64,000 nucleotides of DNA from positions 1,798,001-1,862,000 of the forward strand of contig NZ_VFYP01000001.1 in NCBI RefSeq assembly GCF_006443685.1, written 5' to 3'. Made by a program: the position numbers and the translations under genes. The notes under the pieces are model-generated. The model was not told where the DNA came from, made no database searches, and worked only from the letters and a program-made list of their open reading frames with translations. Positions 9,690 to 19,247 of the stretch are shown here, in pieces. The DNA comes from Rhizobium glycinendophyticum. Its GTDB lineage: Bacteria > Pseudomonadota > Alphaproteobacteria > Rhizobiales > Rhizobiaceae. The number at the start of each line of letters is the position of its first letter. The first letter of the stretch is position 1.

Positions 9690-10559
9690 TCAGCTGACGG
9701 AGTTGGCGGCAGCCAAACCCTGCCGGGCAAAGGCGAGGCCATCGCGCAATCCGACTTCGTAAGCATGCCGGATGCCGGCTGCATCGCCGACGGCGAATTT
9801 GCTGACCGGGATGTCTTCGCTGGGGCCGACCACGACGCGATTTTCGGCGGAGAGCGGCTTGCGGCCATATCGGGTGGTCAAGAGCAGTGTCTTCCAGCCC
9901 TTGGTCTCGACTTCCGTGAGCTTCATCAGCGGAGGATTGTCGACGAGCCCGCCATCGAGATAGGCGCGCCCCCTCACACGGCCCACCGGCATGAAGGGCG
10001 GCACGGACGAGGTTGCCATCAGCGCATCGACCAGTTCGCCGGGATAGTCGAGATTGTGCGTCGAGATCCAGGTAGGGCGCAACTTCATCCGCAGCCCCGC
10101 CTTGGAATGGGTGCCATCCGTCAGAAGCTTCTCCATCTGATAGGCGCCGATCGAGCCGAGTGCGCCAAGCGCGCCGGGCATCCAGTCGGGCAGGCCGGAG
10201 AGCTGGATCAGCATCGGTGGCGCTGCTTTCAGCGCTTTCAGTTCCTCATCGCCGAATTCGCTGGCGAGCAACTGCCGAAAGAGCGATCCGACGACCAGCG
10301 GCGATTCCCGCCGCTTAAGCGCCCGCCAGTCGACCCCGCGTTGGCCCTTTTCGGCAAAGGCGAAGGCAGAGGCGCGGACCCGATCCCCGACGCCAGCCAG
10401 AAACATCGCGCCGTGATAGGCTCCGGCGGAGACGGAGACGTAGAAGCGCGGGCTGAGGGGCTGGTGCTCGCTATAGGCTTTCAGAAACCCGCTCTGCCAG
10501 TAGCACCGGTTTCCACCGCCTGCGAGACCGACGGCGTCGAATGAAGAAGTTGAGGTCAT
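9690..10559 (-). CDS. Patatin-like phospholipase
   Basis: A 289-residue serine acyl hydrolase of the patatin family. It has the oxyanion-hole GGGNR at about residues 14-18, the nucleophile elbow SVSAG near 43-47 (Ser in place of the usual first Gly of GxSxG) and the catalytic Asp in YLDGGLVDNPP. No signal peptide is visible, so it is probably cytoplasmic. It converges with anmK, with only 3 bases between the stops. The natural substrate is unknown; bacterial members act on phospholipids or other acyl esters. Confidence 0.88.
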   Translation of the reverse strand: MTSTSSFDAVGLAGGGNRCYWQSGFLKAYSEHQPLSPRFYVSVSAGAYHGAMFLAGVGDRVRASAFAFAEKGQRGVDWRALKRRESPLVVGSLFRQLLASEFGDEELKALKAAPPMLIQLSGLPDWMPGALGALGSIGAYQMEKLLTDGTHSKAGLRMKLRPTWISTHNLDYPGELVDALMATSSVPPFMPVGRVRGRAYLDGGLVDNPPLMKLTEVETKGWKTLLLTTRYGRKPLSAENRVVVGPSEDIPVSKFAVGDAAGIRHAYEVGLRDGLAFARQGLAAANSVS

Positions 10560-10591
10560 TGAAAATCACGCGTTGAAAAAGAGGCTATGCG

Positions 10592-10801
10592 TCAGTCGCG
10601 CCGGAGGAGAGCGAGGGCCTCTGCTTCCCGACCTTTGCCCCGTTCGGCCATCTCCAGGAATAGACGATGCGCATCGTGTTGCATGACCATTTCGGCCGCC
10701 ATGTCGGATAACAGGCGTTCGGGGCTGACACCCTTTTCAGCCGCGATCACGTCCACTTTTTCGTGGACCTCAGAACTCAACTCTACGGTCAGTGCATTCA
10801 T
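10592..10801 (-). CDS. Small antitoxin-like protein
   Basis: A 69-residue acidic/helical protein. Its N-terminus (LTVELSSEVHEKVDVIAAEKG) has a beta strand followed by helices, like ribbon-helix-helix or AbrB-free antitoxins, and its C-terminus is Arg/Glu-rich. Its ATG overlaps the TGA of the upstream PIN gene (ATGA), so the two would be translationally coupled. Pairing with a PIN RNase suggests an antitoxin of a VapBC-like or COG1569-type module, although antitoxins more often come first. The partner toxin is frameshifted. Confidence 0.6.
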   Translation of the reverse strand: MNALTVELSSEVHEKVDVIAAEKGVSPERLLSDMAAEMVMQHDAHRLFLEMAERGKGREAEALALLRRD

Positions 10802-11222
10802 CCTGAAAGCCTCCTCGCGGCTGTCTCTGGAGTTTCGATCTTGATGTGAGGAAACTTCAGCTCTGCCCGCTCGAAATCGCGAATGTTCGATGTGACGAGT
10901 ATATGCGCATTGGCCGAGATTGCCAATTCGAGCAGGTGATTGTCACCTTCATCGGCCAGATTGGGACGCCATTTGAAATGGGCGGTGCGCCAATGACAAC
11001 GTGAAAGGAAGATTTTCAGAAGTGCGACGCGCTCTTGCGCATTCAGCCGGGCGTGAAGGAAAGGCGCGGTTCTGGATAAGACGTCACGTATCCCATCAGC
11101 AACGGACCGGACATGAAGGGGACGAAGCGCCCGTCAAAACACGCCTCGATCACCTTCGAGGCAGGACCCTGGCCGATACAAGCGCTGACGAGAACGTTTG
11201 TATCGGCCACGATCCGGATCAT
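10798..11222 (-). pseudogene. PIN-domain putative toxin, frameshifted
   Basis: The first frame reads MIRIVADTNVLVSACIG with the first PIN aspartate, then up to FMSGPLLM, where it leaves the family pattern and stops soon after. One base of shift restores a clear PIN continuation (YRDVLSRTAPFLHARL, DEGDNHLLELAISANA, ILVTSNIRDF) ending at 10798. The family consensus LLMEYRDVL suggests one missing base near 11112. The length of 425 nt is not a multiple of three. It starts one base after the stop of the alpha/beta hydrolase gene and overlaps the antitoxin-like gene by 4 nt. It is either an inactivated RNase toxin or a sequencing error. Confidence 0.75.
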
Positions 11223-11223
11223 T

Positions 11224-11901
11224 TTACCGGATCCGCTTGGCGGCGGGTTCGGGGACCAGTTCGCCTTCGAGGCGACGGTCCAGATAGTCTTCGCATTCGC
11301 CCATCAGTGTTTCCACCTGGCCGTTGAAGAAGTGGTTGGCGCCCGGCACCGTCTTGTGGGTGATCAGAATGCCCTTCTGGGTCTTCAGCTTGTCGACCAG
11401 GCCCTGGACGTCCTTTTCCGGTGCCACCTTGTCGCCGTCGCCATGGATGATCAGGCCGGACGAGGGGCAGGGGGCGAGGAAGGAGAAGTCGTAGATGTTC
11501 GGCTGCGGCGCAATTGACATGAAGCCTTCGATCTCGGGACGGCGCATCAGAAGCTGCATGCCGATCCAGGCGCCGAAGGAGTAACCTGCAACCCAGCAGC
11601 TCTTCGAATCCGGATGCAGGCTCTGCACCCAGTCGAGCGCGGATGCGGCATCCGACAGTTCGCCTGCACCATGGTCGAATTCGCCCTGGCTGCGGCCGAT
11701 GCCGCGGAAGTTGAAACGAAGCGTGGTGAAGCCGCGCTTCTGGAACATGTAGAACAGCTGGTAGACGATCTGGTTGTTCATCGTGCCGCCGAACTGCGGA
11801 TGCGGATGAAGGATGATCGCGATGGGTGCGCTCTTTTCCTTGGAGGGCTGATAACGGCCTTCGAGGCGACCCGCCGGGCCGTTGAAAATCACTTCGGGCA
11901 T
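11224..11901 (-). CDS. Alpha/beta hydrolase family protein
   Basis: A soluble alpha/beta hydrolase of about 225 residues from the start at 11901 (MPEVIFNGPAGRLEG); an upstream start at 11943 is possible. It has LHPHPQFGGTMNN near the oxyanion hole, the nucleophile elbow GYSFGAW, an acidic residue in IHGDGDKV and the catalytic His in GANHFF. This pattern matches the YcjY/dienelactone-hydrolase-like proteins often annotated in rhizobia. The substrate is unknown. The upstream region contains a hairpin shared with the divergent suf operon. Confidence 0.85.
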   Translation of the reverse strand: MPEVIFNGPAGRLEGRYQPSKEKSAPIAIILHPHPQFGGTMNNQIVYQLFYMFQKRGFTTLRFNFRGIGRSQGEFDHGAGELSDAASALDWVQSLHPDSKSCWVAGYSFGAWIGMQLLMRRPEIEGFMSIAPQPNIYDFSFLAPCPSSGLIIHGDGDKVAPEKDVQGLVDKLKTQKGILITHKTVPGANHFFNGQVETLMGECEDYLDRRLEGELVPEPAAKRIR

Positions 11902-11948
11902 TAGGTTCCGGTCCCTGACATTTTTGCGGTTCGTCAACACCAAATTAG

Positions 11949-11978
11949 AAAGCTGACTTGACGAAGTCAGTCAGCTTT
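11949..11978. repeat. Inverted repeat in divergent promoter region
   Basis: AAAGCTGAC and GTCAGCTTT are inverted around an inner TGACTT/AAGTCA stem with a GACG loop, giving a bulged hairpin between the hydrolase gene and the suf operon. It lacks a gene upstream to terminate on either strand, so it is more likely an operator or leader structure. Function unknown. Confidence 0.4.
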
Positions 11979-12106
11979 TCTAGAACGAAGTTTAGAACCG
12001 TTCGAAACTGGATGACGCTGCATCCGGGGTGAAGGTGTCATAAGGCAAGCCCGGCGGAAATTTCAAGGAAAATGCGCCGCCGCATGTGAGGGAGCCGAAA
12101 GCCAGG

Positions 12107-13273
12107 ATGGCCGCTGAGCGCATCTATCTCGACTGGAACGCCACCGCGCCCCTGATGGCTGCGGCGCGCGATGCCATAATCGAGGCGCTGACCATGCCTG
12201 GCAACCCTTCCTCCGTCCATGCCGAGGGCCGTGCGGCCCGGGCCGTTGTTGAAAAGGCGCGTCGTGACGTGGCAGCCCTTGTCGGAGCCGAGCCGGCGCA
12301 TGTGACCTTTACCGCGAGCGCGACCGAAGCCGCCAACATGGTGCTATCGCCAGTCTATCGCATGGGCAAGTCACGTGTGTCGCTCGGGCGTCTTTATGTG
12401 TCGGCCATCGAGCACCCGGCCGTAAGGATCGGGGGTCGCTTCGCTTCGGATAAATTGACGGAACTTCCAGTCACCCGTTCGGGTGTGCTCGATCTCGATG
12501 CGCTTTCAGCGCAGCTTTCGGCGCATGATTCCGCAGACGGCCTGCCGCTGGTCGCGGTGATGCTGGTCAACAACGAGACCGGCATCATCCAGCCAATCCG
12601 GGAGATCGCCGCCATCGTAAAGAAGTGTGGTGGGTTGCTCGTCGTGGATGCCGTCCAGGCGGCGGGGCGAGTTGATTTGTCGATCGCCGAGCTGGGTGCC
12701 GATTTCCTCATTCTCTCGGCCCACAAGCTGGGTGGTCCGAAGGGGGTCGGTGCACTGGTGTCGCGCGGTGAGACTTTGATGCCGGAACCTCTGGTGCGCG
12801 GTGGTGGCCAGGAAAAGGGCCATCGCGCCGGCACGGAAAATCTTGCCGCGATTGCCGGCTTCGGCGCTGCGGCCCGCGAAATGGCAGCAGGCTTGGTCGA
12901 GCGAAACGCGCAGATCTCCGCGCTTCGGGACCGGGCGGAGCAGGCCATGCTGTCGGCGGCACCAGACACCTTGATCTACGGACGGAGTGAAGCGCGCGTC
13001 GGCAATACGAGCTTCTTCCATCTGCCGGGGCTCAAGGCGGAAACCGGGCAGATTGCCTTCGATCTCGAAGGTGTGGCTTTGTCGGCCGGTGCCGCCTGCT
13101 CGTCGGGCAAGGTGGGTGCAAGCCATGTGCTGACTGCCATGGGCGAGGATGCGGCGACGGGGGCGCTGCGTCTCTCGATCGGCCCGGCAACGACAGATGG
13201 CGACATCGATCGCTTCGTCGCGGCCTTCACAAAGATTGCCGCCCGCCGGAAACCGGCGGGGCAGGCCGCATAA
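12107..13273 (+). CDS. Cysteine desulfurase, NifS/IscS type
   Basis: PLP enzyme that removes sulfur from cysteine for Fe-S cluster assembly. It reads YLDWNATAPL at the N-terminus, has the PLP lysine in SAHKLGGPKGVG and an active-site cysteine in SAGAACSSGKVGASHVL near the C-terminus. It has 388 residues from the ATG at 12107. It heads the suf operon, the usual rhizobial order, and is distinct from the SufS-type desulfurase encoded later, so the operon carries two desulfurases. Confidence 0.92.
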   Translation: MAAERIYLDWNATAPLMAAARDAIIEALTMPGNPSSVHAEGRAARAVVEKARRDVAALVGAEPAHVTFTASATEAANMVLSPVYRMGKSRVSLGRLYVSAIEHPAVRIGGRFASDKLTELPVTRSGVLDLDALSAQLSAHDSADGLPLVAVMLVNNETGIIQPIREIAAIVKKCGGLLVVDAVQAAGRVDLSIAELGADFLILSAHKLGGPKGVGALVSRGETLMPEPLVRGGGQEKGHRAGTENLAAIAGFGAAAREMAAGLVERNAQISALRDRAEQAMLSAAPDTLIYGRSEARVGNTSFFHLPGLKAETGQIAFDLEGVALSAGAACSSGKVGASHVLTAMGEDAATGALRLSIGPATTDGDIDRFVAAFTKIAARRKPAGQAA

Positions 13274-13415
13274 AGCGGCGAAAAAACAAGCCCGATGATC
13301 TTTTTTCCCTTGCAAAGAGGGGTGAAAAGATGGTCCGGGGACCTTAGATATGGCGGGACACCGCCCAACGTTAACAAGCTGCCGGAATTTGGCCCGGCAA
13401 GATTGGAGAACGACC

Positions 13416-14885
13416 ATGGCTGCTGTGCAGGAAACGATCGATCAGGTCCGCCAGATCGACGTCGACCAGTACAAGTACGGTTTTGAAACCACGATCGAAG
13501 TCGACAAGGCCCCGAAGGGCCTTTCGGAAGACATCGTTCGCTTCATTTCGGCAAAGAAGCAAGAGCCGGAATGGATGCTCGAATGGCGCCTAGACGCTTA
13601 CAGGCGCTGGCTGACGATGGTCGAGCCCACCTGGGCCCGCGTCGACTATCCGAAGATCGACTTCAACGACATCTACTACTATGCGGCACCGAAGACGGCT
13701 GCTGGCCCGAAGTCGCTCGACGAAGTCGATCCGGAACTGCTGAAGGTCTATGAAAAGCTCGGCATTCCGCTGAAAGAGCAGGAGATGCTGGCCGGCGTCC
13801 AGTCGTCCAAGATCGCCGTCGATGCCGTCTTCGATTCCGTCTCGGTCGTCACGACCTTCAAGGCGGAACTGATGAAGGCCGGCGTGATCTTCATGTCGAT
13901 CTCGGAAGCGATCCGCGAATATCCCGATCTGGTGAAGAAATATCTCGGCTCGGTCGTTCCGGTCACCGACAACTATTATGCGACGCTGAACTGCGCGGTC
14001 TTCACGGACGGTTCTTTCGTCTACATTCCGAAGGGCGTCCGCTGCCCGATGGAGCTGTCGACCTATTTCCGCATCAACGAGAAGAACACCGGCCAGTTCG
14101 AGCGCACGCTGATCGTCGCCGAAGAAGGCGCCTACGTCTCCTATCTCGAAGGCTGCACGGCACCCCAGCGCGACGAAAACCAGCTGCATGCTGCTGTCGT
14201 CGAACTCGTGGCGCTCGATGATGCCGAGATCAAGTATTCGACCGTCCAGAACTGGTATCCCGGCGACAAGGACGGCAAGGGCGGCATCTACAACTTCGTC
14301 ACCAAGCGTGGTGATTGCCGTGGTGCGCGCTCCAAGATCTCCTGGACCCAGGTCGAAACCGGCTCGGCCATCACCTGGAAATACCCGTCCTGCATTCTGC
14401 GCGGAGACGACAGCCAGGGCGAGTTCTACTCGATCGCCGTCTCCAACGGCCATCAGCAGGTCGATAGCGGCACCAAGATGATCCATCTCGGCAAGAACAC
14501 CAAGAGCCGCATCATCTCCAAGGGCATCTCGGCCGGCGTGTCGCAGAACACCTATCGCGGCCAGGTCTCGATGCACCGCAAGGCGGAAAACGCCCGCAAC
14601 TTCACCAATTGCGATTCGCTCCTGATCGGTGACACCTGCGGCGCGCATACCGTGCCTTACATCGAGGTGAAGAACTCGACGGCCAAGGTGGAGCACGAGG
14701 CGACGACCTCGAAGATCTCCGAGGACCAGAAGTTCTACGCCATGCAGCGCGGCATTCCGGAGGAAGAAGCTATCGCGCTCATCGTCAACGGCTTCGTCCG
14801 CGACGTCATCCAGCAGCTGCCGATGGAGTTTGCTGTTGAGGCGCAGAAGCTGATCAACATCTCGCTGGAGGGTTCGGTCGGCTGA
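13416..14885 (+). CDS. sufB: Fe-S cluster assembly protein SufB
   Basis: Core scaffold of the SufBCD complex, on which Fe-S clusters are built. The 489-residue protein starts [14 protein letters not shown] after a GGAG site. Family hallmarks are visible: the [15 protein letters not shown] segment, [26 protein letters not shown] and the C-terminal [17 protein letters not shown]. It is followed 70 bases later by sufC. About 140 bases upstream are non-coding and include the short palindrome GGTCCGGGGACC, a possible regulatory site. Confidence 0.97.
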   Translation: MAAVQETIDQVRQIDVDQYKYGFETTIEVDKAPKGLSEDIVRFISAKKQEPEWMLEWRLDAYRRWLTMVEPTWARVDYPKIDFNDIYYYAAPKTAAGPKSLDEVDPELLKVYEKLGIPLKEQEMLAGVQSSKIAVDAVFDSVSVVTTFKAELMKAGVIFMSISEAIREYPDLVKKYLGSVVPVTDNYYATLNCAVFTDGSFVYIPKGVRCPMELSTYFRINEKNTGQFERTLIVAEEGAYVSYLEGCTAPQRDENQLHAAVVELVALDDAEIKYSTVQNWYPGDKDGKGGIYNFVTKRGDCRGARSKISWTQVETGSAITWKYPSCILRGDDSQGEFYSIAVSNGHQQVDSGTKMIHLGKNTKSRIISKGISAGVSQNTYRGQVSMHRKAENARNFTNCDSLLIGDTCGAHTVPYIEVKNSTAKVEHEATTSKISEDQKFYAMQRGIPEEEAIALIVNGFVRDVIQQLPMEFAVEAQKLINISLEGSVG

Positions 14886-14955
14886 GGTCGATCGCCCGCT
14901 CACTCATTTCTCTGCGCTTGGCGCGTGACCCCCATTCGTCCGAAAGGATTTGTCC

Positions 14956-15711
14956 ATGCTTGAAATTCGCAATCTCCATGCCCGCATCGCCGAAGACGGC
15001 ACCGAAATCATCCGCGGCCTGAACCTCACCGTGAAGGCCGGCGAAGTCGCTGCCATCATGGGCCCGAACGGTTCGGGTAAGTCGACGCTGTCCTACATCC
15101 TCTCGGGCCGCGAAGACTATGAAGTGACCGAAGGCGACATCCTCTACAATGGCGAGAGCATTCTGGAACTCGACCCGGCCGAGCGCGCCGCCAAGGGCAT
15201 CTTCCTCGCCTTCCAGTATCCGGTCGAAATCCCGGGCGTCGCCACGATGCAGTTCCTCAAGGTCGCGATGAACTCGCAGCGCAAGGCGCGTGGCGAGGAC
15301 GAGCTGACGACGCCGGACTTCATGCGCCGCGTCAAGGAAGCCGCTGCCGAGCTGAAGATCAATCCCGATATGCTGAAGCGTCCGCTGAACGTCGGCTTCT
15401 CCGGCGGTGAAAAGAAGCGCGCCGAAATCCTGCAGATGGCGCTGCTCGAGCCGAAGCTCTGCATCCTCGACGAAACCGATTCCGGCCTCGATATCGACGC
15501 GCTGAAAATCGTCGCTGACGGCGTCAACGCGCTGAAGCGTCCGGACCGTGCCACCGTCGTCATCACCCACTACCAGCGCCTGCTCGACTACATCGTGCCG
15601 GACACCGTCCACGTTCTCTACAAGGGCCAGATCATCAAGTCCGGCGACAAGTCGCTGGCGCTCGATCTGGAAGCCAACGGCTATGCCGATATCACGGGGC
15701 AGGCTGCCTGA
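14956..15711 (+). CDS. sufC: Fe-S cluster assembly ATPase SufC
   Basis: ABC-type ATPase that drives conformational change in SufBCD. It has Walker A GPNGSGKST, the signature FSGGEKKRAEI, Walker B LCILDETDSGLD and the H-loop ITHYQRLL. It has 251 residues from the ATG at 14956, which follows AAAGGA; a TTG two codons earlier is less likely. It lies between sufB and sufD in the operon. Confidence 0.97.
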   Translation: MLEIRNLHARIAEDGTEIIRGLNLTVKAGEVAAIMGPNGSGKSTLSYILSGREDYEVTEGDILYNGESILELDPAERAAKGIFLAFQYPVEIPGVATMQFLKVAMNSQRKARGEDELTTPDFMRRVKEAAAELKINPDMLKRPLNVGFSGGEKKRAEILQMALLEPKLCILDETDSGLDIDALKIVADGVNALKRPDRATVVITHYQRLLDYIVPDTVHVLYKGQIIKSGDKSLALDLEANGYADITGQAA

Positions 15712-15741
15712 GTTCGGGCCGAGAATGAAGGAGTTGCAACG

Positions 15742-17019
15742 ATGACATTGCAAGCGGCCAACCGGCTCACCGCAGCCGAGACCCAGCTCATCGACGCCTA
15801 TACACACCAGATCGGTAGCTTGCCCGGCGATGGCGCCGTGCTGCAGAAGCGTGACGGCCTGTTCGACGCGCTGAAACGCCAGGGTCTGCCGACGCGTCGC
15901 GTCGAGACATTTCACTATACCGATCTCAAGGCGCTGTTGCGCGCATTGCCGGCCGAAGAGCCCCAGGCTGTCGCCAAGGCGGTCAATCCGCTGGTGTCGG
16001 GCGCAACCGTGCTCAATATCTTGCAGGGCGTGGCCCAGGCCCCCGCTGCGCTGCCGGAAGGCCTTGCCGTTTCGCTCTACCGCGATGCGCTGACGAACGG
16101 TGACGCTGCTGAAGGCCTGACCGCTTTCAACGGCGACGACACGATCGGCCGCCTGAACGGCGCTTTCGTACGCGACGGCTTCACGCTGGACGTGGCGGCA
16201 GACGCGGACATCGAAGCCCCGATCGAGCTGCAGTCGGTGCATGCCGCCGGCCAGTTGCATCTGCGCTTCCCGGCCAGCTTCGGCAAGGGTTCCAAGGCCA
16301 CCGTCATCGAGCGCCATATCGGCCAGAGCGGTTCGGCCGCACTCGCCTCGGTCGTCGCCGACCTGACGCTTGGCGAGGGCGCCGAGATCACTTGGGTGAT
16401 TATGCAGGGCGAAGGCGATGCCGACACGCACCTCGGCCAGATCCGCGCCGAGCTCGGCACAGATGCCAAGTTCCGCCTCTTCGTGGTCAACGCCGGTGGC
16501 AAGCTGGTGCGTCAGGAAGTGCATGTGAAGACGGCGGGCGAAGGCTCCGACTTCACGCTGCGCGGCGTCAACCTACTCGGCGGTGACACCCATACCGACG
16601 TCACCATGACGCTCGGACATGATGTGCCGAATACGACGTCGACGGAAATCATCCGCAACGTTGTCTTCGATCGTGCCAAGGGTGTCTTCCAGGGCATGAT
16701 CCGGGTTGCTCCGGATGCCCAGAAGACCGATGCCCGCATGGCCTGCAACACGCTGTTGATGTCTGACGATGCCGAATTCTCGGTCAAGCCGGAGCTGGAG
16801 ATCTTTGCCGACGACGTGCAATGCGCCCATGGTGCGACGGTCGCCGACATCCACAAGAGCCATCTCTACTACCTGATGTCGCGTGGCATCCCGGAAAAGA
16901 AGGCACGGGCGCTTCTGGTCAACGGCTTCGTGGCCGAGATCGTCGAGGAACTGGAAGACGAGGCCCTTGTCGAGGCGCTGGAAGAGATCATCACCGACTG
17001 GCTGGAGCATCATGGCTGA
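15742..17019 (+). CDS. sufD: Fe-S cluster assembly protein SufD
   Basis: Paralogue of SufB that completes the SufBC2D scaffold and helps with iron entry. The 425-residue sequence has the weakly conserved N-terminal helical part and the conserved C-terminal beta-helix end (QCAHGATVADIHKSHLYYLMSRGIPEKKARALLVNGF). It starts 30 bases after sufC behind GGAG and overlaps sufS by 8 nt. Confidence 0.96.
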   Translation: MTLQAANRLTAAETQLIDAYTHQIGSLPGDGAVLQKRDGLFDALKRQGLPTRRVETFHYTDLKALLRALPAEEPQAVAKAVNPLVSGATVLNILQGVAQAPAALPEGLAVSLYRDALTNGDAAEGLTAFNGDDTIGRLNGAFVRDGFTLDVAADADIEAPIELQSVHAAGQLHLRFPASFGKGSKATVIERHIGQSGSAALASVVADLTLGEGAEITWVIMQGEGDADTHLGQIRAELGTDAKFRLFVVNAGGKLVRQEVHVKTAGEGSDFTLRGVNLLGGDTHTDVTMTLGHDVPNTTSTEIIRNVVFDRAKGVFQGMIRVAPDAQKTDARMACNTLLMSDDAEFSVKPELEIFADDVQCAHGATVADIHKSHLYYLMSRGIPEKKARALLVNGFVAEIVEELEDEALVEALEEIITDWLEHHG

Positions 17020-18256
17020 CACGATCGCGGCACGGACAGGTTACGACGTGGACGCCATCAGGCGGGATTTCCCGATCCTGGCGCGCGAGGTCTATGGCAA
17101 GAAGCTGGTCTATCTCGACAATGCCGCCTCGGCCCAAAAGCCGCGCCAGGTGATCGACGCGATCTCCCAGGCCTATTCCAACGAATATGCCAATGTGCAT
17201 CGTGGCCTGCATTTCCTGTCCAATGCCGCGACGGATGCCTATGAAGGGGCGCGCGAAAAGGTGCGCCGCTTCCTGAATGCCCCCTCGATTGACGAGGTGA
17301 TCTTCACCAAGTCCTCGACCGAGGCGATCAACACGGTCGCCTATGGCTGGGGCATGAAGCATATCGGCGAGGGCGACGAGATCGTGCTCTCGATCATGGA
17401 GCATCACTCCAACATCGTGCCCTGGCATTTCCTCCGGGAACGCAAGGGCGCCAAGCTCGTCTGGGCACCGGTGACCGATGACGGCGCCTTCGATCTGGAG
17501 GCTTTTAAGGCTTGCCTGACCGAGCGCACAAGGCTGATCGCCATCACCCACATGTCGAACGCGCTCGGCACGGTCGTCCCCATTAAGGAAGTCTGCCGCA
17601 TTGCCAGTGAGCGCGGCATCGCCGTCATGGTCGACGGCAGCCAAGGTGCGGTCCACCTGCCGGTCGATGTGCAGGATCTCGGCTGCGACTGGTATGCCGT
17701 GACCGGCCACAAGCTTTATGGCCCCTCGGGCATCGGCGTGCTCTGGGGCAAGATGGATCGTCTTAGGGACATGGACCCCTTCATGGGCGGCGGCGAAATG
17801 ATCATCGAGGTCTCCGAGGATCGCGTCACCTATAACGAGCCGCCGCATCGCTTCGAGGCGGGCACGCCGCCGATCGTCCAGGCGATCGGCCTCGGTTACG
17901 CGCTCGACTACATGGAAAGCCTTGGCCGCGAGAACATCGCAGCCCATGAGGAGAGCCTGCGTGCCTATGCGCATGAGCGCCTGTCGGCGATCAATTCGCT
18001 GCGTGTTATTGGCAATGCGCCGGGCAAAGGGGCGATCTTCTCCTTTGAGCTTGCCGGCATCCATGCCCATGACGTTTCGACCATGATCGACCGTCGCGGC
18101 GTGGCCGTTCGCGCCGGAACCCACTGCGCCCAGCCGCTGCTCGCCCGTTTCGGCGTGACCTCCACTTGCCGGGCGTCGTTCGGCCTCTATAACACACGGG
18201 AAGAAGTCGATGCGCTGGCGGACGCGCTGGACTACGCCCGCAGCTTCTTCGCCTGA
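17012..18256 (+). CDS. sufS: Cysteine desulfurase SufS
   Basis: SufS/CsdA-type PLP cysteine desulfurase of 414 residues. The N-terminal YLDNAASAQKP, the PLP lysine in AVTGHKLYGPSGIGVLWG and the catalytic Cys in RAGTHCAQPLLARFG are clear. The start at 17012 overlaps the end of sufD by 8 nt, indicating translational coupling. It normally works with a sulfur acceptor such as SufE; none is encoded next to it. Confidence 0.96.
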   Translation: MADTIAARTGYDVDAIRRDFPILAREVYGKKLVYLDNAASAQKPRQVIDAISQAYSNEYANVHRGLHFLSNAATDAYEGAREKVRRFLNAPSIDEVIFTKSSTEAINTVAYGWGMKHIGEGDEIVLSIMEHHSNIVPWHFLRERKGAKLVWAPVTDDGAFDLEAFKACLTERTRLIAITHMSNALGTVVPIKEVCRIASERGIAVMVDGSQGAVHLPVDVQDLGCDWYAVTGHKLYGPSGIGVLWGKMDRLRDMDPFMGGGEMIIEVSEDRVTYNEPPHRFEAGTPPIVQAIGLGYALDYMESLGRENIAAHEESLRAYAHERLSAINSLRVIGNAPGKGAIFSFELAGIHAHDVSTMIDRRGVAVRAGTHCAQPLLARFGVTSTCRASFGLYNTREEVDALADALDYARSFFA

Positions 18257-18268
18257 GGAATGAATATC

Positions 18269-18643
18269 ATGAGCGATACCGAAACCAAGCCCGACGTCCG
18301 CGAAGGCATCATCAACACGGCGATTCCGCCGGAAGAGGTGGCACGCCTCTCCGACGATATCATCGCGGCGCTGAAGACCGTCTATGACCCGGAAATCCCG
18401 GCCGACATCTTCGAACTCGGGCTGATCTACAAGATCGACATTGAGGACGACCGCACGGTGAAGATCGTCATGACCCTGACCGCACCGGGTTGCCCGGTCG
18501 CCGGCGAAATGCCGGGTTGGGTCGAAAATGCCGTGGGTTCGGTCGAAGGCGTGTCGGGCGTCGAAGTCGAAATGAGCTTCGATCCGCCGTGGACGCCGGA
18601 CCGCATGTCCGAAGAGGCGCAGGTCGCCGTCGGCTGGTACTGA
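18269..18643 (+). CDS. sufT: SufT-like DUF59 Fe-S maturation protein
   Basis: A 124-residue MIP18/DUF59 protein, associated with maturation of Fe-S proteins. It has the conserved LKTVYDPEIPADIFELGLIY and MTLTAPGCPVAGEMPGWV, the latter holding the conserved cysteine. The ATG at 18269 is preceded by GAGGA at 9 nt; an ATG at 18260 sits too close to it. It is the last suf gene before the terminator at 18663 and the inserted rut operon. Confidence 0.93.
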   Translation: MSDTETKPDVREGIINTAIPPEEVARLSDDIIAALKTVYDPEIPADIFELGLIYKIDIEDDRTVKIVMTLTAPGCPVAGEMPGWVENAVGSVEGVSGVEVEMSFDPPWTPDRMSEEAQVAVGWY

Positions 18644-18662
18644 GAAAATTAGGCAATCAACG

Positions 18663-18690
18663 AAACGGCCCGCCTTGCGCAGGCCGTTTT
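18663..18690. terminator. Bidirectional terminator between sufT and rutF
   Basis: AAACGGCC and GGCCGTTT form an 8-bp stem, followed by T on the plus strand and by T (from AAA) on the minus strand. It separates the converging suf and rut transcripts. Confidence 0.75.
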
Positions 18691-18708
18691 GCGTTTAAGG
18701 ACAGATGT

Positions 18709-19236
18709 TTAGACTGTCCGATAGCCCCGGTCGAAATAGACGAGCGCCTGGCCGTCCTCGCGGGTGGTGACGTCGAGAACCTCGCAGAACAGCACGTCAT
18801 GCGTACTGCCGTCATGCACTTCCGTGATCCGGCATTCAAAGGAAACGAGCGCATCGACGAGGCGCGGCGTGCCTGATGCCGTCGGCTCCCAGGTGGCGGC
18901 AGCGAAGCGCTCGTCCACGGGTGTCTTGCCGCCGAAGAGCCGGCTGACGGGCTCGTGTTCGGCCGAGAGCGCGTTGACCGTGATGAAGCCGTTGGCGCTG
19001 ACGGCAGGATAGGCGGAAGACCCTTTGTTGAGGCAGACGAGCAGCGTCGGCGGATTGTCCGAAACGCTGGTAACCGCAGTTGCCGCAAAGCCGGCGCGAC
19101 CGCCGGGGCCGTCGGTGGTGACGATGGTGACGGCGGCGGCGAGGCGGGCCATGCCATTGCGATAGGCGGCACTTTTCTCAGGCGAGACGCTGTCCGGTGC
19201 GGGGGCAAAGGGGGCGATGGTCTTCGTGGCCAGCAT
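18709..19236 (-). CDS. rutF: NADH:FMN reductase RutF
   Basis: Flavin reductase of the DIM6/NTAB family that supplies reduced FMN to the pyrimidine oxygenase RutA. The conserved segments [41 protein letters not shown] and the C-terminal [12 protein letters not shown] are present. The ATG at 19236 follows AAAGGA; a GTG at 19251 that overlaps the rutD stop is an alternative. It is the last gene of rutABCDF. Confidence 0.92.
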   Translation of the reverse strand: MLATKTIAPFAPAPDSVSPEKSAAYRNGMARLAAAVTIVTTDGPGGRAGFAATAVTSVSDNPPTLLVCLNKGSSAYPAVSANGFITVNALSAEHEPVSRLFGGKTPVDERFAAATWEPTASGTPRLVDALVSFECRITEVHDGSTHDVLFCEVLDVTTREDGQALVYFDRGYRTV

Positions 19237-19247
19237 GGCAGGTCCTT

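Noticed and set aside
11984..12000. Possible LexA box (GAAC...GAAC) upstream of the suf operon
   Set aside because: The spacing is 8 nt rather than the 7 nt of the alphaproteobacterial GAAC-N7-GAAC box, and neither neighbouring gene is a typical SOS gene.
14854..16524. 556-codon minus-strand ORF opposite sufC and sufD
   Set aside because: Shadow frame in high-GC coding DNA; the plus-strand suf genes have all family motifs.
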